The notes under the pieces are model-generated. The model did not search any database and had not been told where the DNA came from. It saw only the letters and a list, made by a program, of their open reading frames with translations. From JBFWUW01 sp050247075 (GTDB taxonomy: Bacteria > Planctomycetota > Planctomycetia > Pirellulales > JBFWUW01): a DNA stretch of 49,871 bases. Shown here in pieces: positions 15,680 through 25,417 of the stretch. The stretch covers positions 1-49,871 of the forward strand of contig JBFWUW010000055.1 of the NCBI GenBank assembly GCA_050247075.1, written 5' to 3'. The first letter of the stretch is position 1. Each line of letters opens with the position of its first letter. The translations under genes and the position numbers were made by a program.

Positions 15680-17926
15680 CTAGATCCCGCGGCGCAGGCG
15701 GGCGAAGAGCTGCCGATATTCCTGGCGGCGGACATCGGCATCGGCTTTGGGCTGGTCAGCCGGAACCGGCGGCGGATCCTCAACGACGACAAGTTCGGGC
15801 AAGTCCGCGACGCAGACCCCGGCTTCGGACCGTGGCTCAGATTCCGCTAGCGATGCTGGCGTTGCGTCAGAGTCGTGATGCGAGCCGCTGCTATCTCCGA
15901 CGTGCATCGGCAGCGACCAGGCCTCCGCCGGCTCGAATTCCACGATCTCGGCCGCTTCCGGTTCGTCGGGCCAGGCCTTGGCGGGAATCTCTTCCGCGAT
16001 GGGATCAAGCGGATACTCGGCTTCCGTGCCCGGGATCGAAGCCTGAAAATCCGGTGGTACGTCGGCGGCCATCACCGGCAGGTCGCTCATGGCCGGTTCT
16101 TCTTCATGCGTGTCGATTTCGTCCGCCTCTACCACGGACGGCACTTCCGCCGGTTCCATCGGCGACTCGCTGGAATTCTCCACCTCGCCAATTTCAACAT
16201 CCGGCCGTTCGGACTGTTCGGATGCCTCGTCCACCGGCAACGGTTCGACTTCATCGAAGATGCGGGCGTTGGCGGCCATCAGGCCGCGGCCGGCCGGTGC
16301 TCCACGGGTCGGCATGCGGTGGGCGTCAAGCCGCGCATATCGGTCAACGATAAACTCTTCCAGCGTCTCCATCTCCTCGACAGTCACGGATTCGACCATC
16401 ATGACACGGTCCACCAATTCGCCCGCTTCCTCCACCGCCTCCGGCTCTTCCGCGGCCATAGGCTCCGCGAGGTCAACGGGTGCATCCTCCGCAACGGTAT
16501 CCTCCGCCGCATCGTCCCCGACCACGGGCACGGCAACGTCGGTCGTAACTGTGACCTCGGTAGTGGCCACGTCCTCGATGGTCCTGGGCTCTTCCGCGTC
16601 CACCAATGGCTCCGCAAGTTCATCGGTTGGCGAATCGGCCACGGGCACTTCGTTGGCGGCGGTGCCGTTTTCTTGGGCCAATTCCGCAGCCGGTTCGGGC
16701 GAGTCCAGTGTTGGAGTCGGCTCTCTAAGCCGCGAATCGTTCGCGCTAGCTGCATTACCGGCCACGGGCGGGGTGCCCTTGGCGGCGGTCGGATACCGCT
16801 CGACAAGCAGCACCTCTTCCTCGAATTCCTCGTGTACCGTCACCACGGTCATCGGCTTTTGTTTGTCCTGCGCTGCCGAATCCTCCAGACGTTGCGAAAT
16901 CTCGGCCAGGTGCCGTTCCACCTGGCGCATGGTCTCTTCCGCATGTTCGGCGGTGCTCTCGTCGTCCTGGCAATCTTCAATCACTTCTTCGGTTGGCGGT
17001 GCGGCAGTTTCGCTTGCCTCCGTTTCTTGTTCGTCCGAGAGCTGGCCAAACTCAACCACGCTAGCCGGCTGGGTGGCGGCATGCTTGGGCAGGTCCACGC
17101 CGACCCAAGGGGCCGGCAACTGTTGCAGTTCCGACCAGGCCCGTTCGACCAAAGCGGGATCGGCCTGCGGCAAGCCATCGGCGTAAGCCAGCATCAAGGC
17201 ATGATCGGCCACTTGATTGATCAACCGGGGAATGCCCGCCGTTGCCCGATAGATCGCCTCGCAACTGGCGCGAGAAAAGATTTTCTCCCACTCACCCCCC
17301 GCCAGCGAAACCTGGTGGGCTACATAATCGTAAGTCTCCGCCCGGCTCAGCGGCTCCAGATAGCAGCGGGCCGCCAACCGCTGGCTGAGCGAATCGAGCT
17401 TGGGGTGCGCCAGCTTTTCCTCCAAAGCGGGCCCGCCCGACAACACCAGGTGGACGCGCGGCTGGCCGTCTCGGATGATGTTCGTCACCATCCGAATCTC
17501 TTCCAGCAGCCGGATGGGCAGATTGTGAGCTTCATCCACCAGCAGCAACATGCCGCTGCTAGCACGTTCGGGGCGGGTGAGATGTTCCATCAGGCCCAGC
17601 CGCAATTCGGCATCTTCCTTGCCGCGGTAAGGAAGTCCGAGCTCAAACGAAATGACTTGCAGCAGCGCCCGCCGCGTGGTGAGGTGCCCGCCCGTCAGCC
17701 GGGCCGGATCCAGCCGCCCCTTGAAGTGCCTGGCCAATACCTCCAACAGCAGCGACTTGCCAATGCCCGACGGGCCCGAGATCATGCCGGGGCCCTCGCC
17801 CCTTTCTATACTGCGCGTCAGCGCCACGCGGGCAGCTTCGATGGAAGCCCCGGCAAAGTAGCGGTCGGGGGAGGGGGCGGCGACAAAAGGCCGAAACTGC
17901 ATTGCAAACGAAGCTTCGTAGAGCAT
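15680..17926 (-). CDS. ExeA-type AAA+ ATPase with long acidic C-terminal tail
   Basis: A 748-residue protein. The first ~280 residues match the ExeA/GspA ATPase family: Walker A GPSGIGKSLLLEVL near residue 52, Walker B MLLLVDEAHNLP, and SLSQRLAARCYLEPLS. The remaining ~450 residues are strongly acidic and low in complexity (runs of Glu, Asp, Ala, Val), with no peptidoglycan-binding domain or clear transmembrane helix. ExeA proteins help assemble type II secretion pores; here no secretion genes are in view. The tail may be a binding or spacing region. The extra length makes it unlike the standard family. Confidence 0.8.
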   Translation of the reverse strand: MLYEASFAMQFRPFVAAPSPDRYFAGASIEAARVALTRSIERGEGPGMISGPSGIGKSLLLEVLARHFKGRLDPARLTGGHLTTRRALLQVISFELGLPYRGKEDAELRLGLMEHLTRPERASSGMLLLVDEAHNLPIRLLEEIRMVTNIIRDGQPRVHLVLSGGPALEEKLAHPKLDSLSQRLAARCYLEPLSRAETYDYVAHQVSLAGGEWEKIFSRASCEAIYRATAGIPRLINQVADHALMLAYADGLPQADPALVERAWSELQQLPAPWVGVDLPKHAATQPASVVEFGQLSDEQETEASETAAPPTEEVIEDCQDDESTAEHAEETMRQVERHLAEISQRLEDSAAQDKQKPMTVVTVHEEFEEEVLLVERYPTAAKGTPPVAGNAASANDSRLREPTPTLDSPEPAAELAQENGTAANEVPVADSPTDELAEPLVDAEEPRTIEDVATTEVTVTTDVAVPVVGDDAAEDTVAEDAPVDLAEPMAAEEPEAVEEAGELVDRVMMVESVTVEEMETLEEFIVDRYARLDAHRMPTRGAPAGRGLMAANARIFDEVEPLPVDEASEQSERPDVEIGEVENSSESPMEPAEVPSVVEADEIDTHEEEPAMSDLPVMAADVPPDFQASIPGTEAEYPLDPIAEEIPAKAWPDEPEAAEIVEFEPAEAWSLPMHVGDSSGSHHDSDATPASLAESEPRSEAGVCVADLPELVVVEDPPPVPADQPKADADVRRQEYRQLFARLRRGI

Positions 17927-18186
17927 GCCTTATCCTGCTTGCGTTGGTCCCCAGTGGTCTGCCGACGGAACGGCCTGGCCAATTGGGGAGTGTTACAAAT
18001 CGTCGCGCGGCGAATGTTCGGCGGCAAATGTGGTAAAATCGTTCCATTCGCCGCGACGTGCCATGCATGGTTGGCGTCGGGCGTTAGCCCGGCGCGGCGG
18101 TATGCGGCGTCGTCTTTATCGACTTTGACGGCTGCATACCTTGAGGTTGAGATTTCGGCGGGCCATCTTCTTGGGAGTCTGGCGGT

Positions 18187-18855
18187 ATGTTCCGCATTAA
18201 GATCTGTGGCGTGACCAGTGTTGAAGACGCCCAAATGGTGGCGGCTGCCGGAGCGGACGCCATCGGTCTCAATTTCTATCCGCCCAGCCCACGCTATTTA
18301 GATACTGAGACGGCCACTGCTATCGCCGCTAGCATTCCTGGTGATATTGCCAGGGTAGGAGTCTTTGTGGACGCCCAACGCGGTGACATGCGCCGCTTGG
18401 CCCACTTGCTGCGGCTGACGCATCTGCAATGGCACGGCGATGAGATTGCGGAACGAGTGCCGGAATACTCCGGCTACAAAATTGTGAAAGCGTTTCGACT
18501 TGGTTCCAACGGGACCGATTCGGTCATCGCTTGGCTTGACCAGGCCTGGGACTTGCAGGCTTTGCCAGAGCGATATCTCATCGACGCCTATCAGCCCGGC
18601 GCGCCAGGGGGCACGGGCCAGACGGCCGATTGGTCACAAGTCGCGGAGCTAGCCAGAATCAGGCATCGATCACGGTTAATCCTGGCCGGCGGCCTGACGC
18701 CCGATAACGTCGCGGAGGCGATTCTTAAAGTTCGCCCCGGCGGAGTAGACACGGCCAGCGGTGTCGAATCGGCACCCGGCAAAAAGGATCCCGCCCGCGT
18801 CCGCGATTTTGTCGCAGCCGCCCAGGCGGCATTTGCCCAGCTCGACGCGGAGTAA
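18187..18855 (+). CDS. trpF: Phosphoribosylanthranilate isomerase
   Basis: A 222-residue TIM-barrel enzyme for the third step of tryptophan synthesis, converting N-(5-phosphoribosyl)anthranilate to CdRP in the cytoplasm. FRIKICGVTSVEDAQ carries the catalytic Cys. GADAIGLNFYPPSPRYL follows, with GVFVDAQ, then LAGGLTPDNVAEAI and GVDTASGVESAPGKKD for phosphate binding and the catalytic Asp. Length is normal. No other trp gene is adjacent, so it is outside an operon. Confidence 0.95.
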   Translation: MFRIKICGVTSVEDAQMVAAAGADAIGLNFYPPSPRYLDTETATAIAASIPGDIARVGVFVDAQRGDMRRLAHLLRLTHLQWHGDEIAERVPEYSGYKIVKAFRLGSNGTDSVIAWLDQAWDLQALPERYLIDAYQPGAPGGTGQTADWSQVAELARIRHRSRLILAGGLTPDNVAEAILKVRPGGVDTASGVESAPGKKDPARVRDFVAAAQAAFAQLDAE

Positions 18856-19052
18856 TCAGCAACAGCCAAATTCCCGAATACCGAATACCGAAGACAAATC
18901 GCTCCAACCTCCGCCGCAACAGACGTCCCTACCACATAGGCTTGTCAAATCATCATGTACCGGCCTATGATATGGGCGGATTTTGGTCCGTTTTGAATAG
19001 CCGGCTTTCCGCCGGTTCGATTGTCCATTTGCTCGCGTCAAGGAGTATTGCC

Positions 19053-20378
<1,326 letters not shown>

Positions 20379-20434
20379 TCGCTGGAGCCTTGTTGCTATT
20401 TGCCTCGGAGGATTTGGCAATTGAGTAGCCAGCA

Positions 20435-20854
20435 ATGGGCAGCGCATTGACCGACGCCATCGAGGAGCATGTCGGCGATCTTTGGAATTGCAGCCAGGGG
20501 CAATTGCCCAGCGAACGCGTTCGGTGGCTACAGATCAAGGATGCACTCCTGGACACGGGGGCGACCACGTTGGCGCTGCCAACGCGGATGATCCGCGCGC
20601 TCGACCTACACAAGACCAACGGGCGCAGCACCATGACGTGCGGGGGCAAGTCGCGAGTCGCCATTTTCGAGGCCGTGCGGCTGACGATCATGGATCGCTT
20701 CTGCACCGTGGATGTCATGGAAGTTCCCGACGACGTGCCGCCGCTGATTGGCCAAATTCCGTTGGAGGCGCTGGACCTGGTAATCGACTCGCGGAACCAT
20801 CGGCTGACCGGCAACCCGGCGCATGGCGGAGAACATATCATGGAGTTGCTGTGA
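20435..20854 (+). CDS. Retropepsin-like aspartyl protease domain protein
   Basis: A 139-residue clan AA aspartyl protease-like protein. The active-site motif is visible as ALLDTGATTLALP near residue 40, and the later flap-to-hydrophobic segment reads PLIGQIPLEALDLVID. One domain is present, so it should act as a dimer. There is no signal peptide, so it is probably cytoplasmic. It starts 56 bp after ahcY with GGAGG rather far upstream. A small gene follows 30 bp downstream and is likely co-transcribed. Substrate unknown. Confidence 0.8.
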   Translation: MGSALTDAIEEHVGDLWNCSQGQLPSERVRWLQIKDALLDTGATTLALPTRMIRALDLHKTNGRSTMTCGGKSRVAIFEAVRLTIMDRFCTVDVMEVPDDVPPLIGQIPLEALDLVIDSRNHRLTGNPAHGGEHIMELL

Positions 20855-20884
20855 CTTTCTCGCCCATCGAAAAGATAGAACGCC

Positions 20885-21115
20885 ATGACCAAGATTTCGC
20901 TCAATAGGGTTGCCTCTGAGGCACTATCAAATCTGACCAAGCCCGTGCAGCTTTGCGATGCGGACGGGATTGTGCTGGGCCAATTTATTCCCGCGGCCAG
21001 CCGTGGCGATATCATCGATCCTGAGCCGAAAGTTTCCTTCGAGGAACTCGCCGATAGAGCCGCTTCCTCGAAATGGTTTTCAACCCAAGAGGTCTTGGCT
21101 TATCTGCGGCAATAG
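20885..21115 (+). CDS. Small hypothetical protein, antitoxin-like C-terminus
   Basis: A 76-residue protein beginning MTKISLNRVASEALSNL, with a central DADGIVLGQFIPA strand region and ending SSKWFSTQEVLAYLRQ. The layout resembles small planctomycete proteins that follow aspartyl-protease genes, and the C-terminal TxEVLAxL pattern is seen in some antitoxin-like proteins. No toxin gene is next to it. Function unknown. Confidence 0.6.
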   Translation: MTKISLNRVASEALSNLTKPVQLCDADGIVLGQFIPAASRGDIIDPEPKVSFEELADRAASSKWFSTQEVLAYLRQ

Positions 21116-21265
21116 CCCGGCGTTTTGAACCACATCCGCCGTTCGCCGGGTTCGACGTTTCCCCGCCCTATCTGCTATACTCCCTCTCGTCCATTTTATT
21201 TCGTGTGACCGGCCAACAGTTGGCCGTGGTCTCTCTGCCCGCTCCACCTCCTACCGCATACGGAC

Positions 21266-22567
21266 ATGCCAGACATTCAACCTTTTCGCGGCTTGCGTTA
21301 CGACCTGGGGCACGTTGGTTCTCTCAGCAACGTCATCGCGCCCCCCTACGACGTGATCGACGCCGCCCTGCAAGATACGCTCTACAAGAACCATCCTTGC
21401 AACGTCGTCCGGTTGGAGTTCAACCGTCCAGAGCCAGGCGATAACGAGGCCAATAGCGTGTACACCCGCGCCGCCCAGTTTCTTCGCGACTGGCGGAAGC
21501 AAGGTGCCTTGGTGCAAGAGTCCGACCCGGCCGTCTACGTCTACCACCAGAAGTTCGACTACGTCGGCCGCACCTACACCCGCCGCGGGTTCATGGCCCG
21601 CATCAAGCTCGAGCGTTTCGGCGAGGGCAAAATCTACCCGCACGAAGAGACGATGTCGGGGCCCAAGCAAGACCGGCTGCTCCTCACGCGGGCCTGCAAG
21701 GCCAACCTCAGCCAGATCTTTGGCCTCTACCCCGATCCGCAATCCGAGGTGCAGAACCTGCTGGAAGGGGCGATTGCCGACAAGACCCCGCTGGAAGCGA
21801 CCGACCATCTCGGCGTAGTCCATCGCTTGTGGCCCGTGACTGATGTCAAGCTCATCGCCGAGCTGAACGGCCTGATCGGTGCCAAGGCGACCTTCATTGC
21901 CGATGGCCACCATCGCTACGAAACCGCCTGCAACTACCGCGACGAACTGTCCGCCGCCGGCCAGCTCACGGCGGGCCATCCGGCCAATCATGTGCTAATG
22001 ATGTGTGTTGGCATGAGCGACCCCGGCATGGTGGTCCTACCCACGCACCGGCTGTTTCAGGGCGTGCCCGACATGACCTCGGCCGACCTGGCCGCCAAAC
22101 TGGGCGACAACTTCACCACGCGGGTAGCCGGCGAGGGGACCGACCTGGCCGAGCGGGTTTGGACGGAGATTGAATCGTCGGGCGAGCAAGGGACGATCGG
22201 CTTCTATACCCGCAAAGACGAACGCTGGACCATCGCCAAGATCACACCCGCCGGCGTCAAGCGGATGGCCGAGGTGGCCCAAGACCATAGCGAGGACTGG
22301 TGCGACTTGGGCGTGGCCGTGCTGCATCGGCTGGTGATGGAAAACCTTTTGGATGCCAAGAACCTTCCCAAGCCGCACTACGTACATCTAGTGAGCGAGG
22401 TCGTGGAAGGACTGGATACCGGTAACTACCCACTGGCCGCCCTGGTCATGCCGGCCACGCTGGACCACATCGAAGCGGTCAGCAAACACCTGGAGCGGAT
22501 GCCCGCCAAGAGCACCTACTTCTACCCCAAGCTCGTCAGCGGGCTGGTGATCAATCCGCTGGAGTGA
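21266..22567 (+). CDS. DUF1015 family protein
   Basis: A 433-residue protein that matches DUF1015 across its length: MPDIQPFRGLRYDLGHVGS, NVIAPPYDVID, ERFGEGKIYPHEETMSGPK, and FIADGHHRYETACNYRDEL. It is cytoplasmic with no membrane segment. The biochemical role of the family is not established; the strongly conserved ADGHHRYETA segment suggests an enzymatic site. No clear Shine-Dalgarno is seen, and it stands alone. Confidence 0.9.
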   Translation: MPDIQPFRGLRYDLGHVGSLSNVIAPPYDVIDAALQDTLYKNHPCNVVRLEFNRPEPGDNEANSVYTRAAQFLRDWRKQGALVQESDPAVYVYHQKFDYVGRTYTRRGFMARIKLERFGEGKIYPHEETMSGPKQDRLLLTRACKANLSQIFGLYPDPQSEVQNLLEGAIADKTPLEATDHLGVVHRLWPVTDVKLIAELNGLIGAKATFIADGHHRYETACNYRDELSAAGQLTAGHPANHVLMMCVGMSDPGMVVLPTHRLFQGVPDMTSADLAAKLGDNFTTRVAGEGTDLAERVWTEIESSGEQGTIGFYTRKDERWTIAKITPAGVKRMAEVAQDHSEDWCDLGVAVLHRLVMENLLDAKNLPKPHYVHLVSEVVEGLDTGNYPLAALVMPATLDHIEAVSKHLERMPAKSTYFYPKLVSGLVINPLE

Positions 22568-22575
22568 GTGGCGGC

Positions 22576-22591
22576 TGTTTCACGGGAAACG
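22576..22591 (+). promoter_or_regulatory. Degenerate parS-like site
   Basis: TGTTTCACGGGAAACG differs from the parS consensus (TGTTTCACGTGAAACA) at two positions, one in the centre. It lies 774 bp before parA, just past the DUF1015 gene. It may be a weak ParB site. Confidence 0.5.
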
Positions 22592-22809
22592 GGCATGTAG
22601 CCGCAAAGCTCCTGCTTGGCCGGCTTGATCCGCGCTCGACGGTCCATCCCGCGCTGAGCCGAAGCCAATGGTTGGTCGAGCACAATCATGGACAACCGCT
22701 CGAACGAGTCGCATCCGGTCGCGTGCGGCGTCTTCCGCATTACCGCGGTTTCGATCGACGAAAACGATTGCGTTGAGGGTGGCACGCCGCGGCAGTCTCG
22801 CTTCGTGGC

Positions 22810-23145
22810 ATGCTACTGGCCGTTGCCGCCGTCTCCGTTCTGTTTGCCTTCTGCCGATCGTTCGGCATCCTTGACGGCTGTTTGCGTTGGGTGATCGCGG
22901 CCCTCGCTGTACGAGCACTCTGGCATCGCCGGCTGACCGTGCTTGTTTGGGGCACTTGGCTGGGGGCTGAATTGGGATATTGGCAATACGAGACATACCG
23001 CCGCACGCTGGGAGCGGATGATGGCGTTCCGCCAATTGATGTTTGGGGCTGGGCAATCCCAAACGCACTACTCTGGCTATTGGTGAGCGGCGTTTCCCTC
23101 TACTTGGTCCGCACTTTGTTTGCAAAGTCCCGATCAATACATTGA
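22810..23145 (+). CDS. Hypothetical small membrane protein
   Basis: A 111-residue frame whose translation has three hydrophobic segments: LLAVAAVSVLFAFCRSFG, WVIAALAVRAL and NALLWLLVSGVSLYLVR. This pattern supports a real integral membrane protein rather than a shadow frame. No family is recognised, and no clear ribosome binding site precedes the ATG. It sits between the parS-like sites. Confidence 0.45.
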   Translation: MLLAVAAVSVLFAFCRSFGILDGCLRWVIAALAVRALWHRRLTVLVWGTWLGAELGYWQYETYRRTLGADDGVPPIDVWGWAIPNALLWLLVSGVSLYLVRTLFAKSRSIH

Positions 23146-23166
23146 TCGCCCGCCCGCCACCCTCCC

Positions 23167-23182
23167 CGTTTCACGTGAAACG
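23167..23182. promoter_or_regulatory. parS centromere site 1
   Basis: CGTTTCACGTGAAACG is a perfect 16-bp palindrome and matches the parS consensus at the 14 inner positions. It is 168 bp before the parA start. ParB is expected to bind and spread from here. Confidence 0.88.
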
Positions 23183-23209
23183 CGCAGCTTCAACCGCCAC
23201 CGCCGGCAA

Positions 23210-23225
23210 TGTTCCACGTGAAACG
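23210..23225. promoter_or_regulatory. parS centromere site 2
   Basis: TGTTCCACGTGAAACG equals the Bacillus subtilis-type parS except for the last base. It is 43 bp from site 1. A frame starting in this site (MFHVKR) is an artefact of the parS sequence, not the parA start. Confidence 0.88.
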
Positions 23226-23349
23226 CGCTTCCTACCGGGCTTACCACAAGTCCCGCCAGCCAGAACTGGCATTCGCGCCGCCAACCTCCCATCGCTACAA
23301 TCCCTACCGCTCAATTCATCCTGCATCCTTCATCCTTCCAGGAACCCCC

Positions 23350-24096
23350 GTGGGCCGTGTCGTGTGCATTGCCAACCAGAAGGGCGGCGTCGGCAAGACG
23401 ACGACCGCCATCAACCTGGCGGTCGGCTTGGCCAAGGCGGGCCAGCGCGTATTGATGGTCGATCTCGACCCGCAATGCAACGCCACGACCGGACTGGGTC
23501 TGGAGACGACCCAACACCATCCGCTGGTCTCGCAACAACCGCTCAAGGAGACACTGCAAGAGACGACCATCGAGGGGCTGCAGGTTTTGCCCGGCAGCCG
23601 CAGTTTTCAAGATGTCGAGGCTTTGGCCCACAGTGCCGAAAGCAACTCCGCCACCTTGCGGCAGCACCTGGCGAGCGGGTTGTCGGTCTACGACTATGTC
23701 TTGATTGATTGCCCGCCATCGCTGGGTGCCCTCACCCGCACGGCGTTGGCCAGTTCGACCGAGGTGCTCATGCCGATCCAGTGCGAGTATTTCGCCATGG
23801 AGGGGCTGACGCAGATGATCGAGGTGATCCGCGAAGTGATGGAAGCCCCGCCGCGAAAGCTGCAATTCGGCGGCATTTTGCTGACAATGTACGACGAAAC
23901 CCTGGAACTTACCCGCGAGGTGGACAGCGAGGTCCGCGACTTCTTTGGCGAGGTTGTGTACCAGACGGTGATCCCCCGCGACGTTACCGTTTCCGAGGCT
24001 CCCAGCCACGGGCAGTCCGTAATCGACTACGCCCCCCGCGCACGAGGCGCCCGGGCATACATGGAACTTTGCATGGAGGTTCTGGACCGTGACTAA
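23350..24096 (+). CDS. parA: Chromosome-partitioning ATPase ParA (Soj)
   Basis: A 248-residue ParA/MinD-family ATPase that moves ParB-parS complexes. The deviant Walker A motif is IANQKGGVGKTTTAINLA, followed by VLMVDLDPQCNATTGLG (Walker A') and LIDCPPSLGALT. The start is a GTG at 23350, eight codons before the P-loop; the frame is open to 23209, but that part contains parS. parB overlaps by 8 bp, so the two are translationally coupled. With parS upstream this is the chromosomal par locus. Confidence 0.95.
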   Translation: MGRVVCIANQKGGVGKTTTAINLAVGLAKAGQRVLMVDLDPQCNATTGLGLETTQHHPLVSQQPLKETLQETTIEGLQVLPGSRSFQDVEALAHSAESNSATLRQHLASGLSVYDYVLIDCPPSLGALTRTALASSTEVLMPIQCEYFAMEGLTQMIEVIREVMEAPPRKLQFGGILLTMYDETLELTREVDSEVRDFFGEVVYQTVIPRDVTVSEAPSHGQSVIDYAPRARGARAYMELCMEVLDRD

Positions 24097-25099
24097 AGAA
24101 CGACGCTTGGGCCGTGGATTGGAAGCCTTGCTCAGCCGCACTCGCGAACCGGCCGCCATCGACGTGCCAGGCCGTCCACCGGCCAGCCCCGACCAGGCCG
24201 CCGCGGGCGAATCCAACCCGGCGGGCGGAGCATCGGTCATGCTCACCGGCGGCGACGGTTTGTTGCGGCTGGGCGTCAGCGATATCGAGGCCAACCCTTA
24301 CCAGCCCCGGCGCGAGTTTGACGATGCCGACCTGCAAGCCCTGGCCGACAGTATCTTGGCCCACGGTATTTTGCAGCCGGTGGTCGTGCGGCAGGTTGAG
24401 GGCCGCTACCAACTCATCGCCGGCGAGCGCCGCTTGCGGGCCGCCATCAAGGCGGGCTGCGCCACGGTCCCGGCGCACCTCGTCACCGCCGACGAACAGC
24501 AAGTGGCCGAGTTGGCCATTGTCGAAAACTTGCAGCGCAAAGACCTCAACGCCTTGGAAAAGGCGGCGTCGTTTCAACAATACATCCAACGCTATCAATG
24601 CTCGCAAGAAGAACTGGCTGGCCGGCTGAAGATTGACCGCTCCACGGTAGCCAACCTCATCCGCCTGCTGGAACTGCCCGTGGAAGTGCAAGACGCCGTC
24701 CGCCAGGGCCGCATCACCGCCGGCCATGCCCGCGCGCTGCTGCCGCTGGGCGACGATCGCGAACAAATCAAATTCTGCCTGCGCATTCAGGAGGAGAGCC
24801 TGAGCGTGCGCAACACCGAGACGTACGTGCAAGACATCATTCACTCGGCCGATGCCGAACCGCTGGCCGTCGTCACCAGCACGGGCGAAACCCGCCCAGC
24901 CCCGCGCAAGAGCAAGCACCTGGCCTCACTGGAACAGACGATGCGGCTTGCGCTGGGGACCAAAGTCGAGATCCGCCAGTCGGCCAAAGGCCGCGGCAAG
25001 ATCACCATCCACTTTGCCAACGCCGAGGAATTCGAGCGCATCCAAGCCCAACTCTGCCCCTCCGCCGCCGAAACCCAACCCCGCCAGGCGATGGGGTAG
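24089..25099 (+). CDS. parB: Chromosome-partitioning protein ParB (Spo0J)
   Basis: A 336-residue parS-binding CTP switch protein. The start is GTG at 24089, inside the end of parA. The N-terminus KERRLGRGLEALL is the ParA-contacting peptide. The ParB/sulfiredoxin-like domain includes NPYQPRREFDDADLQALADS and LIAGERRLRAAIKAG, where the GERR motif binds CTP. The HTH reads SQEELAGRLKIDRSTVANLIRLLELP. The C-terminal dimer region ends near EFERIQAQL. The element-bearing tRNA gene follows 134 bp later. Confidence 0.96.
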   Translation: MTKERRLGRGLEALLSRTREPAAIDVPGRPPASPDQAAAGESNPAGGASVMLTGGDGLLRLGVSDIEANPYQPRREFDDADLQALADSILAHGILQPVVVRQVEGRYQLIAGERRLRAAIKAGCATVPAHLVTADEQQVAELAIVENLQRKDLNALEKAASFQQYIQRYQCSQEELAGRLKIDRSTVANLIRLLELPVEVQDAVRQGRITAGHARALLPLGDDREQIKFCLRIQEESLSVRNTETYVQDIIHSADAEPLAVVTSTGETRPAPRKSKHLASLEQTMRLALGTKVEIRQSAKGRGKITIHFANAEEFERIQAQLCPSAAETQPRQAMG

Positions 25100-25233
25100 G
25101 GGCAAAAGTCGTCAGTTCTCAGTTTTCAGTTGGTCGTTTTCTGCCTTCATCCTTCATCCTTCATCCTTCTGCCTTTGCTTTCCTCCCCTCCTTTACCACA
25201 AGGCCGCTTCCCACTACGATACAGCCAACGCCC

Positions 25234-25308
25234 CGGGGCGTAGCTCAGCCTGGCTAGAGCGCTTGGTTTGGGACCAAGAAGTCGAAGGTTCAAATCCTTT
25301 CGCCCCGA
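25234..25308 (+). tRNA. tRNA-Pro (anticodon TGG)
   Basis: A complete cloverleaf: acceptor CGGGGCG/CGCCCCG, D-arm GCTC/GAGC, anticodon stem CTTGG/CCAAG with loop TTTGGGA (anticodon TGG), T-arm GAAGG-TTCAAAT-CCTTT, discriminator A. CCA is not encoded. An integrase gene starts 110 bp downstream, so the 3' half of this tRNA is the likely attachment site. Confidence 0.95.
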
Positions 25309-25387
25309 ATTGATGTAAGTGCCGGTAAATAAGGCCCATAGGAGTGTTTTGACAATGTAGTTATCCCACTCGGAAGCGCGGGGAATT

Positions 25388-25403
25388 GTAGTACGTGTAC
25401 TAC
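25388..25403. promoter_or_regulatory. Inverted repeat before the integrase gene
   Basis: GTAGTAC-GT-GTACTAC has perfect 7-bp arms and ends 14 bp before the first possible integrase start. It may be an integrase or excisionase arm site, or an operator controlling integrase expression. Confidence 0.5.
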
Positions 25404-25417
25404 TTTTCTCTAAGCCG

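Noticed and set aside
18961..19052. Possible SAH riboswitch before ahcY
   Set aside because: Only a simple CCGGC/GCCGG hairpin is visible; the conserved SAH riboswitch core was not recognised.
22668..22894. Two overlapping small frames after the DUF1015 gene
   Set aside because: Different phases, no hydrophobic or domain pattern, and the parS-like region is non-coding in style.
23209..23349. N-terminal extension of ParA beginning MFHVKR
   Set aside because: It is the translation of a parS site and spacer; the GTG at 23350 is directly before the conserved ParA start.
25145..25172. Tandem TTCATCC units after parB as a CRISPR or regulatory repeat
   Set aside because: Simple 7-nt pyrimidine-rich repetition without spacers; a similar piece occurs at 23325. 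No CRISPR structure is present.
25349..25380. TTGACA before the integrase as a promoter
   Set aside because: No acceptable -10 box at 16-18 nt spacing.
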